Assembly: GCF_002531575.1 (NCBI RefSeq) | Contig: NZ_NWTI01000001.1 | Location: 62,001 to 126,000, forward strand | Origin: Bradyrhizobium sp. Y36 | GTDB taxonomy: Bacteria; Pseudomonadota; Alphaproteobacteria; Rhizobiales; Xanthobacteraceae | DNA length: 64,000 nt | Reading direction: 5' to 3' | Part shown: positions 1 through 10,526 of the stretch, one piece after another | How the letters are laid out: the number at the start of each line of letters is the position of its first letter | Numbering within the stretch: the first letter of the stretch is position 1 | Position numbers and translations under genes: made by a program | The notes under the pieces: generated by a model | Database searches by the model: none | What the model was told of the DNA's origin: nothing | What the model saw: the letters and a program-made list of their open reading frames with translations, nothing else

Positions 1-339
1 CTGCTCGGCGTCGACAATGAGATGGTGGTGCCGGTCAACAAGGTGATTCGCGTCCAGACCACCGGCGCCGACGTCATCCACGCCTTCGCGGTGCCGGCTT
101 TCGGCGTCAAGATCGACGCCATTCCGGGCCGGCTGAACGAGACCTGGTTCAAGGCCACCAAGACCGGCATGTATTACGGCCAGTGCTCTGAACTGTGCGG
201 CAAGGACCACGCTTTCATGCCGATCGCCGTGCGTGTGGTGAGCGATCAGGAGTTCGCCTCCTGGGTCGAGACGGCGAAGAAGAAATACGCGAGCGGCGGC
301 ACCAGCACCTACGCCTCCGCAGCCGGCCCGACGCAGTAA
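1..339 (+). CDS. coxB: Cytochrome c oxidase subunit II, C-terminal part (truncated by window start)
   Basis: Open reading frame runs in from the left edge. It carries the CuA-domain end of subunit II of aa3-type cytochrome c oxidase, the periplasmic domain that takes electrons from cytochrome c. The signature is visible as CSELCGKDHAFMP near residues 62-74 of the visible part: two cysteines, Glu, His and Met of the binuclear CuA centre. Upstream, VIHAFAVPAFGVKIDAIPG matches the conserved strand holding the first CuA histidine. The N-terminal membrane helices lie outside the window. It is the first visible gene of the cox operon, 87 bases before coxA. Confidence 0.96.
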   Translation: MLGVDNEMVVPVNKVIRVQTTGADVIHAFAVPAFGVKIDAIPGRLNETWFKATKTGMYYGQCSELCGKDHAFMPIAVRVVSDQEFASWVETAKKKYASGGTSTYASAAGPTQ

Positions 340-378
340 GCGCCGGGCGACGGCTCTGAGGGACTGAAAGCGATATAA

Positions 379-2046
<1,668 letters not shown>

Positions 2047-2054
2047 GCGATCTT

Positions 2055-2081
2055 CCGCGGCGCCCGTGACGGGCGCCGCGG
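2055..2081 (+). other. 12-bp perfect stem-loop between coxA and ctaB
   Basis: CCGCGGCGCCCG at 2055-2066 pairs perfectly with 2070-2081 around a TGA loop. No clear U-tract follows (CTCTTCTC). It sits 8 bases after the coxA stop and 18 before ctaB, so it is more likely an mRNA-stabilising or processing element, or a partial attenuator, than a full terminator. Confidence 0.6.
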
Positions 2082-2099
2082 CTCTTCTCAGGAAGCGAG

Positions 2100-3053
2100 T
2101 TGAATTTAGTGTCCGTCCTCGACCAGAACGCCATCGACATCAATCCCCGCATCTCCGAGGCGGAGGTCGGCGACTACATCGCGCTGCTGAAGCCGCGGGT
2201 GATGTCGCTGGTGATCTTCACCGCGCTGGTCGGCATGGCGATGGCGCCCGGACATTTCCATTTCGTGCTGGCGTTCACCTCACTGCTCTGCATCGCCGTC
2301 GGGGCCGGCGCCTCCGGCGCGCTCAACATGGCGCTCGAAGGTGACATCGATTCCAAGATGTCGCGCACGGCGAACCGTCCGATCCCGCGCGGCCGCATCA
2401 CCCGCCCAGAGGCGATGGCGTTCGGCCTGACGCTGTCCTTTTTCTCGGTGATGACGCTCGGCATCCTCGTCAACTGGATCGCCGGCAGCCTGCTCGCCTT
2501 CACCATCTTCTTCTACGTCGTGATCTACACGATGGGCCTGAAGCGCTGGACCGCGCAGAACATCGTGATCGGCGGCGCCGCCGGGGCGCTGCCGCCGGTG
2601 GTGGCCTGGGCCGCCGTCACGGGCACGGTCGACGTCGAGCCGCTGCTGCTGTTCGCCATCATCTTCTTCTGGACCCCGCCGCATTTCTGGGCGCTGGCGC
2701 TGTTCCGTTCCGACGATTACGCGCGGGCCGGCATTCCGATGCTGCCCAACGTCGCCGGCCCCGACGCGACGCGGCTGCAGATCCTGCTCTACACCGTCGT
2801 GCTGATCGCGGTCGCCGCCGCGCCCTGGGCGCTCGGCTATTTCGACGCGATCTACGGCATCGTCTCGCTCATTCTCGGCGCCGGCATGCTGGTGCTCGCG
2901 ATCAACGTCTATCTGCGCCGTGAGCGCAGCCAATCGCTGCGCGCGACCCGCAAGCTGTTCGCCTTCTCGATCCTCTATCTGTTCGCGCTGTTCGCGACCC
3001 TGCTGGCCGAGGTCGTGTTCCGCGCGCTGGCTCCGATGGTTGGGGGCGCATGA
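2100..3053 (+). CDS. ctaB: Protoheme IX farnesyltransferase (heme O synthase)
   Basis: Membrane prenyltransferase of the UbiA superfamily that adds a farnesyl chain to heme b, making heme O, the precursor of heme a for the oxidase encoded beside it. The prenyl-diphosphate motif [20 protein letters not shown] (near residues 79-98) and several hydrophobic helices are seen; 317 aa suits the family. TTG 2100 has AGGA at 2090-2093 at good spacing; GTG 2109 in the same frame ([10 protein letters not shown]) is a credible alternative. The stop overlaps the next ATG (ATGA), implying translational coupling. Confidence 0.95.
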   Translation: MNLVSVLDQNAIDINPRISEAEVGDYIALLKPRVMSLVIFTALVGMAMAPGHFHFVLAFTSLLCIAVGAGASGALNMALEGDIDSKMSRTANRPIPRGRITRPEAMAFGLTLSFFSVMTLGILVNWIAGSLLAFTIFFYVVIYTMGLKRWTAQNIVIGGAAGALPPVVAWAAVTGTVDVEPLLLFAIIFFWTPPHFWALALFRSDDYARAGIPMLPNVAGPDATRLQILLYTVVLIAVAAAPWALGYFDAIYGIVSLILGAGMLVLAINVYLRRERSQSLRATRKLFAFSILYLFALFATLLAEVVFRALAPMVGGA

Positions 3054-3226
3054 TCACCGCGATGGCCGACAAACCCGAGACAGACGGAATCGTCCTCACC
3101 GAGGCGCAGAAGAAGAGCCGTCGTCAGCGCTCGATTGCCATCGCTTTGGCGCTCGGCGTGCTCGTTGTGCTGTTCTTTGCCGTCACCATGGTCAAGGGAC
3201 CGGCCGTTCTCGTGCGGCCGATGTAG
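3050..3226 (+). CDS. 58-aa single-pass membrane protein of cox operon (CoxF-like)
   Basis: Small frame whose ATG overlaps the ctaB stop. The protein begins [13 protein letters not shown], has a basic patch (KKSRRQR) and one hydrophobic segment ([20 protein letters not shown]), and ends in GPAVLVRPM. An in-frame ATG at 3062 could also serve as start. Alphaproteobacterial cox operons often carry such a small protein between ctaB and ctaG, annotated CoxF or oxidase assembly protein. Its molecular role is not established. Position and coupling make it real; a role in oxidase assembly is inferred from context. The next gene starts 5 bases later. Confidence 0.8.
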   Translation: MITAMADKPETDGIVLTEAQKKSRRQRSIAIALALGVLVVLFFAVTMVKGPAVLVRPM

Positions 3227-3231
3227 CAAAC

Positions 3232-3888
3232 ATGGATCACGAGCCCACCATATCGCGGGATGTCGGCGCCAACGGGCAGGCCGATCTCGAGCCGGCCAAG
3301 CGCCGGGGGCTGGGTCGTGACGTCGTGGTTGCCTCGATCTGCGGCGGCGTGGTCGCGCTGATGGTCGGCGCCTCCTACGCGGCGGTGCCCTTCTACAACT
3401 GGTTCTGCCGCGCCACCGGCTTCAACGGCACGACGCAGGTGGCGACCTCGGCGCCGGCGACCGGGCCGATCGGGCGAAAGATCTCGGTGCGCTTCGATTC
3501 CAACGTCGCGCCCGGCCTGCCCTGGAAGTTCGAGCCGGAGCAGAACGAGATCGAGGTCAATATCGGCCAGGTCGTGACCGTCTTCTACACCGTGACCAAC
3601 CAGGCCGCACGCACCACGGCCGCGCAGGCCGCCTACAACGTCGCGCCGCTGACGGTCGGCTCCTACTTCCAGAAGATCAACTGCTTCTGCTTCACCGAGC
3701 AGACCATGGCGCCCGGCGAGAAGCGCGAGATGCCGGTCGTGTTCTACGTCGATCCGTCGATCGCCGACGACCACGAGAACGACGGGCTGAACACCATCAC
3801 GCTGTCCTACACCTTCTATCCGGTGAAGGATCCCGTGGTGAAGCCGCTGGCGTCGGGCGAAGGCGACAAACGCAAGGGAAATCTCTGA
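3232..3888 (+). CDS. ctaG: Cytochrome c oxidase assembly protein CtaG (Cox11), CuB insertion
   Basis: Copper chaperone that delivers copper to the CuB site of subunit I. It has a short cytosolic N-terminus, one membrane helix ([20 protein letters not shown]), then the conserved [19 protein letters not shown] segment and the copper-binding motif [10 protein letters not shown] in the periplasmic domain. At 218 aa it is typical for the family. ATG 3232 lies 5 bases after the previous stop, consistent with one transcript. The open frame extends further upstream, but that part overlaps ctaB and the small gene and lacks Cox11 similarity. Confidence 0.96.
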   Translation: MDHEPTISRDVGANGQADLEPAKRRGLGRDVVVASICGGVVALMVGASYAAVPFYNWFCRATGFNGTTQVATSAPATGPIGRKISVRFDSNVAPGLPWKFEPEQNEIEVNIGQVVTVFYTVTNQAARTTAAQAAYNVAPLTVGSYFQKINCFCFTEQTMAPGEKREMPVVFYVDPSIADDHENDGLNTITLSYTFYPVKDPVVKPLASGEGDKRKGNL

Positions 3889-3967
3889 CCGCCGGGCTCG
3901 CGCCCGGAAGGTCGGAAACAAGGGGATAAGTGCCTGACAGGCACGGGATTGAGGAGAGAGACCGCAA

Positions 3968-4864
3968 ATGGCAACGGCGCACACCAAGCATCACGACTAT
4001 CACCTGGTCGATCCCTCTCCGTGGCCGGCCGTCGGTTCGCTCTCGGCCTTCATCATGGCGGTCGGCGCGATCGCCTGGATGCACCACATGTTCTCGGCCG
4101 CGCCGATCGTGTTCGGCGTCGGCACCGTGGGCGTGCTCTACACCATGGCAAGCTGGTGGGGCGACGTGATCAAGGAAGCCCAGTACAAGGGCGACCACAC
4201 CCGGGTCGTGCAGCTGCATCACCGCTACGGCATGATCCTGTTCATCGCCTCCGAGGTGATGTTCTTCGTCGCCTGGTTCTGGGCCTATTTCAACGCCGCG
4301 CTGTTTCCGGCTGACGCCGTCCACGCCACCCGCGACGCCGTGTTCGGCTGCGGTCTCGGCACCCAGGCCGGCGCCTGCGCGGTCCCCGGCACCTGGCCGC
4401 CGAAGGGCATCGAGACCTTCGATCCCTGGCACCTGCCGCTCCTCAACACGCTGATCCTGCTGACCTCGGGCACCACCGTGACCTGGGCGCACCACGCGCT
4501 GCTCGAGAACGACCGTCAGGGCCTGAAATACGGCCTGATCCTCACCGTCGTGCTGGGCGCGCTCTTCACCTGCGTGCAGGCCTATGAATACAGCCACGCG
4601 GCGTTCTCGTTCGGCGGCAACGTCTACGGCGCGACCTTCTTCATGGCGACCGGCTTCCACGGCTTCCACGTGCTGGTCGGCACCATCTTCCTGCTGGTCT
4701 GCCTGTTCCGTGCCTATGCCGGCCACTTCACGCCGAAGCAGCACCTCGGCTTCGAGTTTGCCGCCTGGTACTGGCACTTCGTCGACGTGGTCTGGTTGTT
4801 CCTGTTCCTCTGCATCTACGTCTGGGGACACGGCGCCGAGACCATGGCCCACGGCGCGCACTGA
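3968..4864 (+). CDS. ctaE: Cytochrome c oxidase subunit III
   Basis: Third core subunit of aa3 oxidase, 298 aa and mostly membrane helices. Visible family segments are [13 protein letters not shown] at the N-terminus, [22 protein letters not shown] with the conserved Glu, [14 protein letters not shown] and [19 protein letters not shown] near the C-terminus. A strong ribosome site (GAGGAGAGAG at 3951-3960) precedes ATG 3968. It lies 79 bases after ctaG, and a terminator-like hairpin follows, so the main cox transcript may end here with partial read-through to DUF983 and SURF1. Confidence 0.97.
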   Translation: MATAHTKHHDYHLVDPSPWPAVGSLSAFIMAVGAIAWMHHMFSAAPIVFGVGTVGVLYTMASWWGDVIKEAQYKGDHTRVVQLHHRYGMILFIASEVMFFVAWFWAYFNAALFPADAVHATRDAVFGCGLGTQAGACAVPGTWPPKGIETFDPWHLPLLNTLILLTSGTTVTWAHHALLENDRQGLKYGLILTVVLGALFTCVQAYEYSHAAFSFGGNVYGATFFMATGFHGFHVLVGTIFLLVCLFRAYAGHFTPKQHLGFEFAAWYWHFVDVVWLFLFLCIYVWGHGAETMAHGAH

Positions 4865-4882
4865 GCCGCATCGAATCGACCA

Positions 4883-4915
4883 CGAAGGGCGGCCGCAGGG
4901 CCGCCCTTCGCTTTT
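4883..4915 (+). terminator. Rho-independent terminator after ctaE
   Basis: CGAAGGGCGGCC (4883-4894) pairs with GGCCGCCCTTCG (4899-4910) around GCAG, followed by CTTTT. It lies 19 bases after the ctaE stop. Confidence 0.75.
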
Positions 4916-4960
4916 GGTCCGCCGGAAGTTTCGGCGAAAATTGTGATAGAGTCCGCCATC

Positions 4961-5362
4961 ATGAACGACACCGCCGGCAAGACCGAGCCCGAAACCACCG
5001 TCCTGCAGAGCGCGCTGCGCGGCCTTGCCTGCAGATGCCCGCGCTGTGGCCAGGGCAAGCTTTATGCGGGCTTCCTCAACCTCGCGCCCGCCTGCGACCG
5101 CTGCGGCCTCGACTACGCCTTCATCGACACCGGCGACGGTCCGGCGATCTTCATCATCATGCTGGCCGGCGGCATCGTCGTCGCGGCCGCGCTCATCGTC
5201 GAGGTCAAGTACCAGCCGCCGTACTGGCTGCACGCGGTGTTGTGGTTGCCGCTGATCCTGGCCACCACGCTGCTGCCGCTGCGTGCGATGAAGTCGCTGC
5301 TGATCGCGCTGCAATTCCACCACAAGGCGGCGCCGGGCCGGTTGGTCGACCGCGCGAAATGA
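4961..5362 (+). CDS. DUF983 family membrane protein with zinc-ribbon
   Basis: 133 aa. The N-terminal half has two CxxC pairs, CRCPRCGQGKLYAGF and CDRCGLDY, suggesting a zinc-ribbon-like metal site. Two hydrophobic helices follow (GPAIFIIMLAGGIVVAAALI and ALLWLPLILATTLL-type). DUF983 genes are common next to cox3 and SURF1 in alphaproteobacteria, but the biochemical role is unknown to me. ATG 4961 is chosen; GTG 4943 in frame has no better ribosome site. Its stop overlaps the SURF1 ATG (ATGA), so the two are coupled and probably both serve oxidase biogenesis. Confidence 0.88.
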   Translation: MNDTAGKTEPETTVLQSALRGLACRCPRCGQGKLYAGFLNLAPACDRCGLDYAFIDTGDGPAIFIIMLAGGIVVAAALIVEVKYQPPYWLHAVLWLPLILATTLLPLRAMKSLLIALQFHHKAAPGRLVDRAK

Positions 5363-6111
5363 ACGAGCCTGCACGCAAGCCTCGCGTGGCCGGCTTCGCG
5401 CTGTTCACGCTGTTCCTGACGGCCGTCTTCCTCGCGCTCGGCTTCTGGCAATTGCAGCGGCGGACCGCCAAGCACGAATTGGTCGCGGCACTCACCGAAC
5501 GGCTTGCAGAGGCGCCGATCGCGCTGCCGCCGCCTTCGCAATGGGCAGCGCTCAATCCCGCGCACGACGAGTTCCGCCGCGTCAGCTTCACCGCGACCTA
5601 CGCAGCCCAGCCGGATGCGATGGTCTATTCCTCGGGCTCTGCGGTGCGCAAGGACGCGTCAGGCCCCGGCACCTGGGCGTTCCTGCCGGCGCGGCTTCCG
5701 AGCGGGGAGACGGTCGTGATCGATGCCGGCTTCGTCGAGAACACGATGCAGGACCGCAGCGTCGAGGATCGCGCGGTGAAGAAGCTCGTCACCGGGCAGC
5801 CGGTCGCGCTCACCGGCTATCTGCGCTTTCCCGAGGCGGCCGGCTGGCTGACGCCGGCGCAGAACCGCGACAAGCGGCTCTGGTTCGTGCGCGATCATCC
5901 GGCCATCGCCAGCGCACTCGGCTGGGGTACGGTGGCGCCGTTCTATGTCGACCTCGAGCAGCCGGTTCCGGAGAACGGCATCCCGCGCCCGGGGCCGCTC
6001 GACGTGCATCTGAAGGACGATCACCTGCAATACGCCGTCACCTGGTTCATGCTCGCCGGCGCCGTGCTCATCGCCTTCGCGGTGTGGGCAAGAGGCCGGC
6101 GGCAGAGCTGA
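5359..6111 (+). CDS. SURF1 family cytochrome oxidase biogenesis protein
   Basis: 250 aa with the SURF1 layout: an N-terminal helix ending in ALGFWQLQRRTAK (the conserved GxWQLxR motif), a periplasmic domain, and a C-terminal helix (YAVTWFMLAGAVLIAFAVWA). SURF1 proteins bind heme a and help insert it into subunit I. ATG 5359 overlaps the DUF983 stop, which fixes the start although the frame is open further upstream. It closes the oxidase cluster. Confidence 0.93.
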   Translation: MNEPARKPRVAGFALFTLFLTAVFLALGFWQLQRRTAKHELVAALTERLAEAPIALPPPSQWAALNPAHDEFRRVSFTATYAAQPDAMVYSSGSAVRKDASGPGTWAFLPARLPSGETVVIDAGFVENTMQDRSVEDRAVKKLVTGQPVALTGYLRFPEAAGWLTPAQNRDKRLWFVRDHPAIASALGWGTVAPFYVDLEQPVPENGIPRPGPLDVHLKDDHLQYAVTWFMLAGAVLIAFAVWARGRRQS

Positions 6112-6225
6112 GGCGATCGGTTTCCGTATGGGAACCCGGTATCGCCCGGGGTTTACCATTCAGCGCGCATTCACGAGTGTGGTCCTAAGCCGCCGATGTT
6201 TTTCCGCGGCAGACAGGATTGCGGC

Positions 6226-6594
6226 GTGAGCGATTTCGATCAGATGGGAATTGTCGTCGACTGGGTGGATGCCTGCCGGAAGGGCGACCTCACGACGTTG
6301 CTCGACCTCTATGCCGACGACGCCCAGCTCGAATGCACCTGCAACGGCGCGCAGCGCTATCGCGGCCGGAGCGAGCTCGAAGCCTATTGGCAGCCGCGGC
6401 TCAGTGCGTATTCGCTGGCGGGTTTCGGTCTGGAGGAGATCCAGCCGGTGCCCCATGGCGTCGTTCTCGAATATTCCGTCGCCGGGGCGCTGCGCATCCA
6501 CGCCTCGTTTCGCTTCAGCCCGGAAGGCAAGATCCACAGCACGCTGTGCGAGCCGGCGCTGCAGAACGCGCATGACGGCTGCTGCGCCTGCTAG
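6226..6594 (+). CDS. NTF2-like (SnoaL-type) small protein
   Basis: About 122 aa. The alpha-helix and cone pattern of NTF2-like folds is visible: MGIVVDWVDACRKGDLTTLLDLYADDAQL, then YRGRSELEAYWQPRL, typical of SnoaL/polyketide-cyclase-like or DUF4440-like proteins. No enzymatic activity can be assigned. The C-terminus ends in a cysteine cluster (GCCAC). GTG 6226 is preferred because AGGA at 6215-6218 has 7-base spacing; ATG 6196 would add ten residues. Its end overlaps the end of the convergent kinase gene by four bases. Confidence 0.72.
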   Translation: MSDFDQMGIVVDWVDACRKGDLTTLLDLYADDAQLECTCNGAQRYRGRSELEAYWQPRLSAYSLAGFGLEEIQPVPHGVVLEYSVAGALRIHASFRFSPEGKIHSTLCEPALQNAHDGCCAC

Positions 6595-7952
6595 CCATTG
6601 ACCGTTGCCTCTCGCACCGTCTCGGCCGGAAGACGGCAGCGGACATAGGTGCGCTCATCCACGCGCAGCAATGATAGCGAGCCGCTGAGCGCCCGCACGC
6701 GCTCATGCATGCCGGTGAGGCCGCGGCCGAAGACATTGTCGGCGGGGAAGCCGCCGCCGTCGTCGGAAATCTCGATCACCAGCGTCTCGCCGGCAGCGCT
6801 CGCCTGGACATGGGCGCTGCCGGCCTTGGCATGGCGCAGCACGTTGGTGAGTGCCTCCTGGATCACCCGGTAGATGGTCCGGGCCAGCGGGCCGTCGATC
6901 ACGTCGAGGTCCGGATCGATCGCGTCGGTCAGGGCGATATGGGGCGCCTGCTTGCGAAAATTCCGGAGCAGCGTCTGCACGCTGGTCGCAAGGCCGAGCT
7001 CCTCGATATAGAGCGGCCGCAGCCGATCGAGGATGCGGCGGTTGGTCTGCTGCAGCGCCTCGACCGATTGCAGCACATCCTGAGCCGGATTGCCGAGATT
7101 TCCCGCCTGTGGCTCGGCGTCGATCAGGGCGATCGTGCCGGCGCGGATGGCGAACAGCAGCGGCCCGAGTTCGTCGTGTAATTCGCGGGCGAGATCGCGC
7201 CGCTCGTCGTCCTGAAGCGACACCAGGCGGTGAAGCAGGTCTCGATTGTCCTGGCTCAACCGGGCGAGCGTCGCGGCCAGGGCATTCGCTTCCTCGCAGC
7301 TTTGCCGGATCTCGGGCGGTCCTCCGACCGGGATTGGCGTCGCGTAATCGCCGCGCCTGATACGCGTCAGGCCTTGGCCGAGATTTTGCAACGGGCGCAG
7401 GGCAGATTCCGCGAACACATAGGCAATGATACCGGTGAGCATCATCAGCACGGCGACCAGGCCGGTCAGGGCGAGGAAGCCGATCCACTTCTCGAACAGG
7501 TCCGCCGACAGATCCGGCACGAACACGAGATCGCCGACATGTCTGCCGTCAACGACCACAGGAGAGGCGGCCTCCATCTCCGGTATGGTCAACAGATCGA
7601 CGAACCACCTTGGAACAACCTTCAGGTTGCGGGCATCATCCTTCGGGGAGACGGGAGAACCATCTTCTATGCGGCGGAATTGGATATCGGAGGAGGCGCC
7701 CAGCGACTGGACGAAGGCATCCAGCGTCTTCTGCGGATTGTCCGCGGCGCGCAGCGTGTTGTTGAGCGCGGTGGAAATGGTCCCGATCGAGCGTCGCGCC
7801 GGCTCGTTTTCGTCGGCGAGCTGACCGGTTGCAAAAATCTGCAGCAAAATACCGCCCAGGATCAGCGCAGCGAGAAAACTCGCCCCGAGCGGAAGAAACA
7901 GTTGCGTTCTGAACGAGAGTCGTTGCCACATTAGGTCAATTCTAACGCGCAT
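6591..7952 (-). CDS. Membrane sensor histidine kinase, NarX/UhpB type (HisKA_3)
   Basis: 453 aa. An N-terminal helix (LFLPLGASFLAALILGGILL), a periplasmic domain of roughly 130 residues, a second helix (IGFLALTGLVAVLMMLTGII), and a HAMP-like linker around YVFAESALRPLQNLGQGL. The phospho-acceptor is in DLARELHDELGP (H259), followed by an HATPase with EALTNVLRHA and the G-rich DDGGGFP and GRGLTGMHERV. Kinases of this class pair with LuxR-type regulators; the partner is probably the divergent gene at 8018, only 65 bases away. The signal is unknown. ATG 7952 is used; ATG 7931 (MWQRLSF) is an alternative. Confidence 0.9.
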   Translation of the reverse strand: MRVRIDLMWQRLSFRTQLFLPLGASFLAALILGGILLQIFATGQLADENEPARRSIGTISTALNNTLRAADNPQKTLDAFVQSLGASSDIQFRRIEDGSPVSPKDDARNLKVVPRWFVDLLTIPEMEAASPVVVDGRHVGDLVFVPDLSADLFEKWIGFLALTGLVAVLMMLTGIIAYVFAESALRPLQNLGQGLTRIRRGDYATPIPVGGPPEIRQSCEEANALAATLARLSQDNRDLLHRLVSLQDDERRDLARELHDELGPLLFAIRAGTIALIDAEPQAGNLGNPAQDVLQSVEALQQTNRRILDRLRPLYIEELGLATSVQTLLRNFRKQAPHIALTDAIDPDLDVIDGPLARTIYRVIQEALTNVLRHAKAGSAHVQASAAGETLVIEISDDGGGFPADNVFGRGLTGMHERVRALSGSLSLLRVDERTYVRCRLPAETVREATVNG

Positions 7953-8017
7953 CGGGGGAATTTACTCTTTCCATTTGTTCCCGCCGGTCTATGAGTTGAA
8001 GAACAAGAGAGCGCGCG

Positions 8018-8662
8018 ATGCAAGATACGGCCAAACCGGGGACCCGGGTTCTGATTGTCGACGACCACCCCGTGGTGCTGTCCGGTTGCCGCACCCTGTT
8101 CGCGGCGGACCACTCGATCCGTATCGAGGAAGCGACGGACGCCAAATCCGGGCATCGCGCCTATGTCAGCAAGCGGCCCGACGTTACCGTGATCGACATC
8201 AGCCTGCCCGACGTCTCCGGTTTCGAGCTGATGCGACGCATCCGCAAGGACGACCCCGACGCCAAGATCATCATGTTCAGCATGAACGACGATCCGGCCT
8301 TCGTGGTGCGGGCGGTCGAGCTTGGGGCGCAGGGCTATGTCTCCAAGGGCGACGATCCCCGGATCCTGCTCAAAGCGGTGCGCAAGGTGGTGGCGGGCGA
8401 CAATTTCATCTCCCCGCAGCTTGCGGAAGCCGTGACGTTTTCCGGCGCGGCCATCAAGGCCAACCCGGCCTCGCAGATGACGCCGCGGGAGCTCGAAATT
8501 CTCCGTCTGCTCGGACGCGGCGACAAGATCGTGGAAGTGGCCGAGGCGCTCGGCATTTCCTACAAGACGGTCGCCAACACCACGTCCTTGCTCAAGCAGA
8601 AGCTGGGCGCCAAGAACCATTCCGACCTGATCAGGATCGCGGTGGAAATCGGGATGAATTGA
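8018..8662 (+). CDS. LuxR/FixJ-family response regulator
   Basis: 214 aa. The receiver domain has the acidic pair D15-D16 (LIVDDHPVVLSG), phospho-acceptor D60 (VTVIDISLPDVSG) and the lysine loop in QGYVSKGD. A LuxR-type HTH covers MTPRELEILRLLGRGDKIVEVAEALGIS-like sequence through KTVANTTSLLKQKLG. It is divergent from the HisKA_3 kinase gene and probably its cognate output regulator; the short shared intergenic region could allow autoregulation of both. Targets are unknown. Confidence 0.92.
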   Translation: MQDTAKPGTRVLIVDDHPVVLSGCRTLFAADHSIRIEEATDAKSGHRAYVSKRPDVTVIDISLPDVSGFELMRRIRKDDPDAKIIMFSMNDDPAFVVRAVELGAQGYVSKGDDPRILLKAVRKVVAGDNFISPQLAEAVTFSGAAIKANPASQMTPRELEILRLLGRGDKIVEVAEALGISYKTVANTTSLLKQKLGAKNHSDLIRIAVEIGMN

Positions 8663-9107
8663 TGGTCCGACGCGCGCGGCCCGGCATTGATTGAGCCCGA
8701 GATGTCCTGGAATTCGGGAAATGACGGCAACGCGCAGGCGTACCGCGGCTTGTTTGTCCTTGTCGGTGCCGAATTGCGATCGGGAAAAATAGGAACATTT
8801 TCGCGCATATCCCGTTTTCGCCCTTGACGGTTTCGTGACAGGCGACGAAAGGTTGCGCGATCAGTTTTGACGGGTCGGCGACCCGGACGAGGCAAACCGG
8901 TCTGCACACATCAACGACAGACCTTCCAAGAGAGGGGCTGCGGCATCGCCGCAGCCCCTTTTCGTTGGGCTGGGGGAGGGCGGGAAGCGGTTTCCCGATG
9001 CCGCAAAACACTTTATGGTGGCCCAAAGCCTCTGGCTGTTAACAAGTAGTTTCATAAAATCAAAGGCTTAACGAGCGGCTCAGGCCGGCCGGCCTTTGGA
9101 GGGCAGT
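8663..9107. other. Intergenic region, no protein gene; terminator-ended segment
   Basis: 445 bases between the response regulator and thrC. I see no supported reading frame on either strand. It contains a strong hairpin terminator at 8934-8963 far from the upstream stop (270 bases), which could end a longer 3' UTR or an unannotated small RNA. Two TTGACG hexamers (near 8824 and 8867) are possible -35 boxes, but I could not find convincing -10 partners. Confidence 0.6.
8934..8963 (+). terminator. Strong Rho-independent terminator
   Basis: GGGGCTGCGG (8934-8943) pairs perfectly with CCGCAGCCCC (8949-8958) around CATCG, followed by TTTTC. It is oriented for plus-strand transcripts: the response regulator mRNA or a small RNA. 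Confidence 0.85.
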
Positions 9108-10526
9108 TTGACTCGTTATATCTCGACCCGGGGCGAGGCCCCCGAACTCGGCTTCTGCGACGTGATGCTGACCGGGCTTGCCCGCGACGGCGGCCTGTAT
9201 GTGCCGACGGTCTGGCCGCAGCTCTCCACGGATGCCATCGCCGGCTTCTTCGGCCGCCCCTATTGGGAGGTCGCGGTCGAGGTGATCCGTCCCTTCGCCG
9301 GCGGCGAGATCTCCGATGCCGAGCTCGGCCGCATGGCGAACGAGGCCTATGCCACCTTCCGCCATCCCGCCGTGGTGCCGCTGCGCCAGATGTCGCCGCA
9401 TCAGTTCGTGCTGGAGCTGTTCCACGGCCCGACGCTCGCCTTCAAGGACGTGGCGATGCAGCTGATCTCGCGGCTGATGGACCACGTGCTCGCCAAGCGC
9501 AGTCAGCGCACCACCATCGTGGTTGCGACGTCAGGCGATACCGGCGGCGCTGCTGTCGAGGCCTTCGCCGGGCTCGAGAATGTGGATCTCATCGTGCTGT
9601 TCCCGCACGGCCGCATCTCCGAGGTGCAGCGGCGGATGATGACGACGACGGGCGCGGCCAACGTCCATGCGCTCGCCATCGAGGGCAATTTCGACGATTG
9701 CCAGGCGCTCGTGAAGGGGATGTTCAACAACCATCGCTTCCGCGACGCGACCTCGCTCTCCGGCGTCAATTCCATCAACTGGGCGCGCATCGTCGCCCAA
9801 GTGGTCTACTATTTCACCTCCGCCGTTGCCGTCGGCGCGCCGGCGCGCGCGGTGGATTTCGTGGTGCCGACCGGCAATTTCGGCGACATCTTCGCCGGCT
9901 ACGTCGCCAAGCGCATGGGACTGCCGGTGCGCACCCTGCGCATCGCCGCCAACGTCAACGACATCCTGGCCCGCACCCTGAAGACCGGGATCTACGAGGT
10001 GCGCGAGGTGCACGCGACGGCCTCGCCCTCGATGGACATCCAGATCTCGTCGAATTTCGAGCGGCTGCTGTTCGAGGCCGGCGGGCGCGATGCGGCGGGC
10101 GTGCGCCGCCTGATGGATTCGTTAAAGCAGTCCGGACGTTTCGTGCTGCCCGATGCGACGCTGGCGGCCATCCGCGAGGAGTTCGACGCCGGCCGCGCCG
10201 ACGAGACCGAGACTGCGGCCGCGATCCGCGCCGGCTGGCGCGAGGCGGGCGAGCTGGTCGATCCCCATACGGCGGTGGCGCTCGCCGTCGCCGATCGCGA
10301 CAGCACCGACACCACGGTGCCCAGCATCGTGCTTTCCACCGCCCATCCGGCCAAATTCCCCGACGCTGTCGAAGCGGCCTGCGGCCAGCGGCCGCAATTG
10401 CCGGTCTGGCTCGACGGATTGATGACCAAATCCGAACACATCAAGGTGATGAAGAACGATCAGGCCGAGCTCGAGCGGTTCGTGCTGTCGGTCAGCCGCG
10501 CTGCAAAGCAGGGAGTTACCGGATGA
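9108..10526 (+). CDS. thrC: Threonine synthase
   Basis: PLP enzyme converting O-phosphohomoserine to threonine and phosphate. About 472 aa. It begins MTRYISTRGEAPELGF, typical of bacterial threonine synthases, with the PLP lysine in GPTLAFKDVAMQL, the catalytic-domain strand VATSGDTGGAAVEAF, and PTGNFGDIFAGYVAKRMGLP contacting the cofactor phosphate. TTG 9108 is chosen because GGAGG at 9098-9102 lies 5 bases upstream; TTG 9096 would sit on top of that ribosome site. The stop overlaps the M16 peptidase start. Confidence 0.96.
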   Translation: MTRYISTRGEAPELGFCDVMLTGLARDGGLYVPTVWPQLSTDAIAGFFGRPYWEVAVEVIRPFAGGEISDAELGRMANEAYATFRHPAVVPLRQMSPHQFVLELFHGPTLAFKDVAMQLISRLMDHVLAKRSQRTTIVVATSGDTGGAAVEAFAGLENVDLIVLFPHGRISEVQRRMMTTTGAANVHALAIEGNFDDCQALVKGMFNNHRFRDATSLSGVNSINWARIVAQVVYYFTSAVAVGAPARAVDFVVPTGNFGDIFAGYVAKRMGLPVRTLRIAANVNDILARTLKTGIYEVREVHATASPSMDIQISSNFERLLFEAGGRDAAGVRRLMDSLKQSGRFVLPDATLAAIREEFDAGRADETETAAAIRAGWREAGELVDPHTAVALAVADRDSTDTTVPSIVLSTAHPAKFPDAVEAACGQRPQLPVWLDGLMTKSEHIKVMKNDQAELERFVLSVSRAAKQGVTG

